Origin: an uncultured Roseburia sp.
GTDB lineage: Bacteria; Bacillota; Clostridia; Lachnospirales; Lachnospiraceae
DNA length: 64,000 nt
NCBI GenBank assembly: GCA_944380515.1
Contig: CALWHT010000037.1
Span: 22,690-86,689, forward strand
Direction: 5' to 3'
Position numbers and translations under genes: made by a program. The notes beneath the pieces are model-generated. The model was not told the DNA's origin, did not search any database, and saw nothing but the letters and a program-made list of their open reading frames with translations. Shown here in pieces: positions 60,654-64,000 of this stretch. Numbering within the stretch: the first letter of the stretch is position 1; each line of letters opens with the position of its first letter.

Positions 60654-63375
60654 ATGCCTTCCCCTTTTGCTGTGTCAAATCGGGCATTCTCTCCAGCAGA
60701 TATCGCTTGTCATCCCTTCTGCTCTCACGGTATGCCTCCATCATCTGTGAATGCTTCGCCGCAACCTCCGTCTCCAAATCATGCGCAGACATCAGCAAAC
60801 AGCCGGCTCCCCGGATAATAATCTGCTCCAGCCCGTCTGAGGTTGCCACGGTTACACGGTACTTCCTGCTGTTCTCGTGGGCAAACTTCTCAATATACTG
60901 GTCCGCCGTCTCCGCCTCTCTGGTATAGACCACATGGATATTGTGGTAATCGAAGATTTCGGTCTGATGCCCTTTCACACGGTAAGCGTCAAACACGACA
61001 ATGAGATGGCAGCCCCGGATTCCCTGATAATCACAGAGAATGTCCAAAAGCCTTCCGCGCGCGCCGTCGATATTCTCCGCCGCGAGGCTGGCAAGCTCCT
61101 TCCAGGCAAAAATAATGTTGTAGCCGTCAACCAGCAGATATTCCTCCGCGGGCGGCCCGGGCGTATAATTCCGCGTCACCGCGGCGGCGGACACTCCGGC
61201 GGACGTTGCGCTTTTTGCCCCGCGTTTCCAGCGGTTACGCCCCGAATCAGAAGATTCTCTTTTATTAGCATTGTATGTCCGATCGAGGATTCTGTCAATC
61301 TCCTCTGTGCCAATCCATGCTTCTTTACGGCTCTCCGGCTCCATATAGACCTGTTTGGGCTGCCAGACTTCGTTTTCCTGCCTGTCCCCCCGGCCCAGAA
61401 CACTCTCCAAATGCATGTAATCTTTGACCCGGTCCCAGCTTACCACAAAGCCGGCTCCATGGGCGCAGAATACAGAGCCTGTCGGGTTCTCTGTATCCCG
61501 CTCGGAATCATAACCGATTGCGGCAATCACTTCCTCCTCATTATGGCACGGGCCGTAACCCCGGAAGGTACACGAAAGGCTGCCGTGCCCCTTTGTATAG
61601 GCCGTCACCTCTTTCGCGTAATCTCCGAGCGCCGCCACGGGTACGCTTCCGCTCATCACTGCCATGCCGCCCTGATAATCCGGCACCGAAAACTTTGCGA
61701 ATCTCCGTTCCACGTCCGTCATGGCGCGTCCCAGCACCTCCTCCGGCACCTCCAGCCGGAAATCGTAATACGGCTCCAGCAGTACGGAATGCGCCTGCTT
61801 TAATCCCTGCCGCACGGCACGCCAGGTCGCCTGGCGGAAATCGCCGCCCTCCGTGTGTTTTAAATGCGCCCTGCCTGCTGCCAGCGTAATCTTCATATCG
61901 GTAATCGCCGAGCCGGTCAAAACACCGACATGCTCCTTTTCCTCCAGATGGGTGAGTACCAGCCTCTGCCAGTTTCCCGCCAACAAATCCTCGCTGACAT
62001 CCGCTGCAAACACAAGGCCGCTGCCCGGCTCTCCCGGCTCTAAGATAAGATGTACCTCCGCGTAATGGCGCAGCGGTTCAAAATGTCCCACGCCCTCCAC
62101 CGTGTCGGTAATCGTCTCTTTATATACAATTTTTCCGGCTCCGAATTCCACCTCCACACCGAAGCGCTCTCCTATGATACTTTTTAATACCTCAAGCTGT
62201 ACCTCGCCCATCACCTGGATTTTGATTTCCCGCAGGGTTTCATTCCAGACAACGTGAAGCTCCGGCTCCTCCTCCTCGAGCAGGCGCAGCTTCGGCAGCA
62301 TGACCTGCGGGTCCGTGCCCTCCGACAGCAGCAGTTCATAATTCAGTACGGGAACAAGGAGCGGAAGCTGTGATTCCGTCTCTGCCCCAAGTCCCTCACC
62401 GGGGCTGGTGTGCGAAAGACCCGTGACAGCGCAGACCATACCCGCAAAAGCTTCCTGCACCAGCTCGGCCTTTTCCCCGGAATAAATGCGGATTTGATTG
62501 ACCTTTTCTTCCCACGGCTCCTCCCCCGCACAAGTGCCTGTCACCGTATCACGGACCTTCAGGCAGCCCCCGGTGATTTTTAAGTGCGTAAGGCGGTTTC
62601 CCTGCGCGTCCCTCGTGATTTTAAAAACCTTTGCAGCAAATTCCTGCCCGTAGGCCGGCATTTCCGTATAGCATGCAAGCCCGTCCAAAAGCTCCGTGAC
62701 GCCCTGCATTTTTAAAGCGGAGCCGAAAAAGCAGGGAAAAAGCTTCCGCTCCCTAATCATCCGCCGAAGCGTCTCCCCGGCAAGCATGCCGGTTTTTAAG
62801 TATTCTTCCAGCGCGTCCTCGTCACAGACTGCCGCGTTTTCGAAAAAATCCGCGTCACAGTAGGTTCCGTCTCCGTTTTTCGAAAAATCAACACAGCAAT
62901 CGCTTAAGGCTTCTTTCAGCTCCGAATGCAGACGTTCCCTGTCCGTGCCGCTCTGATCCATTTTATTGACGAAAAGAAAGGTCGGAATGCCGTAACGCCG
63001 CAAAAGCCGCCACAGTGTTTTTGTATGCCCCTGCACACCGTCCGCTCCGCTGATTAAAAGCACTGCATAATCAAGCACCTGAAGCGTCCGCTCCATCTCC
63101 GCAGAGAAATCCACATGCCCGGGCGTATCCAGCAGCGTAAACGCGGTTTCCCCGTAATGAAATTCCGCCTGCTTGGAAAAAATAGTGATTCCCCTGCTTC
63201 GCTCCAGCGCGTCGGTGTCAAGAAACGCGTCCCCGTTATCGACGCGCCCCGCCTTTCTTATGGCGCCGCTCAAATACAGCATTGCCTCTGAAAGAGTTGT
63301 CTTTCCGGCATCGACGTGGGCCAGCAGGGCGATACTGACGTGTTTTGCTGATTTATTTTCAGACGTATTTTCCAT
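60640..63375 (-). CDS. TetM-like ribosomal GTPase fused to a YacP/Rae1-like NYN nuclease domain
   Basis: A 911-residue protein in two parts. Residues 1-~680 are an EF-G/TetM-like translation factor: G1 AHVDAGKTT (19-27), G2 RGIT, G3 DTPGH, G4 NKMD and G5 GSA, then domains II-V (GEVQLEVLKSIIGERFGVEVEF; CAHGAGFVVSWDRVKDY). A basic linker (~705-742) leads to an NYN domain at ~746-870 with acidic residues D750 (LLVDGYN), D796 (VVFDAYR), D825 (ETADQYIE) and D847 (ATSDGLEQ), closely like Rae1/YacP, a ribosome-associated endoribonuclease of Bacillus. The fusion suggests GTP-driven delivery of an mRNA-cutting domain to the ribosomal A site (inference). A plain tetracycline-resistance role is unlikely. 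Start ATG at 63375; GGGG upstream. Confidence 0.88.
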   Translation of the reverse strand: MENTSENKSAKHVSIALLAHVDAGKTTLSEAMLYLSGAIRKAGRVDNGDAFLDTDALERSRGITIFSKQAEFHYGETAFTLLDTPGHVDFSAEMERTLQVLDYAVLLISGADGVQGHTKTLWRLLRRYGIPTFLFVNKMDQSGTDRERLHSELKEALSDCCVDFSKNGDGTYCDADFFENAAVCDEDALEEYLKTGMLAGETLRRMIRERKLFPCFFGSALKMQGVTELLDGLACYTEMPAYGQEFAAKVFKITRDAQGNRLTHLKITGGCLKVRDTVTGTCAGEEPWEEKVNQIRIYSGEKAELVQEAFAGMVCAVTGLSHTSPGEGLGAETESQLPLLVPVLNYELLLSEGTDPQVMLPKLRLLEEEEPELHVVWNETLREIKIQVMGEVQLEVLKSIIGERFGVEVEFGAGKIVYKETITDTVEGVGHFEPLRHYAEVHLILEPGEPGSGLVFAADVSEDLLAGNWQRLVLTHLEEKEHVGVLTGSAITDMKITLAAGRAHLKHTEGGDFRQATWRAVRQGLKQAHSVLLEPYYDFRLEVPEEVLGRAMTDVERRFAKFSVPDYQGGMAVMSGSVPVAALGDYAKEVTAYTKGHGSLSCTFRGYGPCHNEEEVIAAIGYDSERDTENPTGSVFCAHGAGFVVSWDRVKDYMHLESVLGRGDRQENEVWQPKQVYMEPESRKEAWIGTEEIDRILDRTYNANKRESSDSGRNRWKRGAKSATSAGVSAAAVTRNYTPGPPAEEYLLVDGYNIIFAWKELASLAAENIDGARGRLLDILCDYQGIRGCHLIVVFDAYRVKGHQTEIFDYHNIHVVYTREAETADQYIEKFAHENSRKYRVTVATSDGLEQIIIRGAGCLLMSAHDLETEVAAKHSQMMEAYRESRRDDKRYLLERMPDLTQQKGKAYEQK

Positions 63376-63530
63376 GAAAATACCCCTTTCTGTGTTTTAT
63401 AATAATGCAGTTTTAATCATAACACAAAAAGAGGGTGTAAGTCGATAAATTGTTATTTCATCTCGACCATTACTAATCAATTAGACTTAAAAGTATCAAA
63501 AAACGCTCACAAAATCATTAATGGAAACCA

Positions 63531-63802
63531 TTATATAATATGTTTTCGATAGTCAATCATATCTATTCTATAAATCTGTGTATCTACACACTCAAATAAA
63601 TCAGGGTCAAACAATGGACTAATTTGATTGATTTTCTCTAAACCGACAACAATAATGTCCTTTTTCAATTTAAATTTTCCAATCATACCTATAGGTTTGA
63701 GCATAACATATGAAATTTTTTCCTTCACTACATCTAGCAGATTATAGATAATCCAATTATACTCAAAGCGATTTCTGCCCTTCCGCCTTTTTCATATGCC
63801 AT
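63531..63802 (-). pseudogene. Broken gene remnant between hsdS and the GTPase fusion
   Basis: An ATG at 63802 with a perfect AAGGAGG starts MAYEKGGRAE, but the frame soon ends. A continuation in another frame reads RFEYNWIIYNLLDVVKEKISYVML (up to ~63680) and then runs on as a different-looking segment to a stop at 63531. This looks like a frameshift or small deletion plus a fusion of two ends. The original function is not recognised; the context suggests a defence gene. Confidence 0.55.
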
Positions 63803-63818
63803 AAATCTTCCTCCTTAG

Positions 63819-64000
63819 TTATTCCTTAAAGCTAACTTGTCCGTTCATTAACAGTGGAAGTAAAAAATCTCGGAGAGATGTAAGTTCCTGATTTTCTTTT
63901 ATAATTTGACTCTTTCTTTTTTCTATATCCCGACAAAAAATTGAATAACGTTCCAAAGTCTTTTCATCCGGTATTTCACTTTTATAATTCTCTACGCCAT
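63819..64000 (-). CDS. hsdS: Type I restriction specificity subunit HsdS, C-terminus (partial)
   Basis: The last ~60 residues of a specificity subunit, cut by the window edge: LERYSIFCRDIEKRKSQIIK then ENQELTSLRDFLLPLLMNGQVSF and a stop. The Q-x-x-E-N-x-x-L-x-x-L-R-D-x-L-L-P-x-L-x-x-G-x-V pattern is the conserved end of HsdS. It marks the edge of a probable restriction-modification or defence island beyond the window. Confidence 0.88.
   Translation of the reverse strand, partial: GVENYKSEIPDEKTLERYSIFCRDIEKRKSQIIKENQELTSLRDFLLPLLMNGQVSFKE

Noticed and set aside
60640-63375. A classical tetracycline-resistance protein
   Set aside because: The C-terminal NYN domain, extra length and chromosomal setting do not fit TetM/TetO; only the GTPase part is similar.
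1-64000. CRISPR arrays, tRNA or rRNA genes, transposase genes
   Set aside because: I looked for regularly spaced repeats, tRNA T-arm patterns and transposase motifs on both strands and found none that hold up.

Overview
The window reads as a chromosomal segment of an anaerobic, endospore-forming Firmicute, most likely of the Lachnospiraceae (Clostridium cluster XIVa). The grounds are spoIVA, a monomeric [FeFe]-hydrogenase-like protein, ECF vitamin transporters (BioY, FolT), a Trp T-box, strong Gram-positive Shine-Dalgarno sequences, and several small proteins of a lachnospiraceal look. Almost every gene lies on the minus strand, in tightly packed operons with ATGA, TTGA or TAATG overlaps. No rRNA, tRNA, CRISPR array, prophage or intact transposase gene was seen.

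Layout. 1-7.3 kb: an ABC exporter cut by the window edge, a LUD protein, a lipoprotein class D beta-lactamase directly behind the rpsU terminator, rpsU, a chemoreceptor, and alaS preceded by a 43-residue membrane protein. 7.3-13.6 kb: a purine salvage operon (PNP, MtaD-like deaminase, UlaG-like hydrolase), a YczE-like membrane protein, spoIVA and a lipid kinase. 13.6-20 kb: a CUT1 sugar ABC operon with LacI regulator and MalQ, starting from a promoter whose -35 lies inside the previous gene's terminator, followed by a row of LacI-like operator sites. 20-23.6 kb: an autoregulated XRE/DUF3169 pair with three palindromic operators, a CLC transporter (probably the fluoride clade), and bioY behind a near-consensus BirA box. 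23.6-32.8 kb: ansA, ltaE and a full trp operon in the order E-G-C-F-B-A-D, behind a long leader that holds a Trp T-box, a second terminator and a short frame with tandem Trp codons. 32.8-40.2 kb: a TetR-headed galactoside operon (GH2, GPH symporter, GH36, YqeC-like). 40.3-47.5 kb: an orphan larC, then metF, greA, a phosphopantetheinyl transferase, an HPt protein and a receiver-GGDEF-EAL-PAS protein. 47.6-55.6 kb: a heterodimeric ABC exporter with one degenerate ATP site, an AraC regulator, and an OLD-like ATPase/TOPRIM gene translationally coupled to a MATE transporter. 55.6-64 kb: two copies of a 137-bp cloverleaf-like repeat, a THF riboswitch with folT, rsmF, the hydrogenase, a TetM-like GTPase fused to a YacP/Rae1-like NYN nuclease domain, and the edge of a probable defence island (broken gene plus the hsdS C-terminus).

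The candidates I rate most interesting are the GTPase-NYN fusion at 60640-63375, the palindrome-nested 137-bp element at about 55.7 and 59.6 kb, the composite trp leader at 32336-32752, and the OLD-like nuclease coupled to a MATE efflux pump at 52264-55574.
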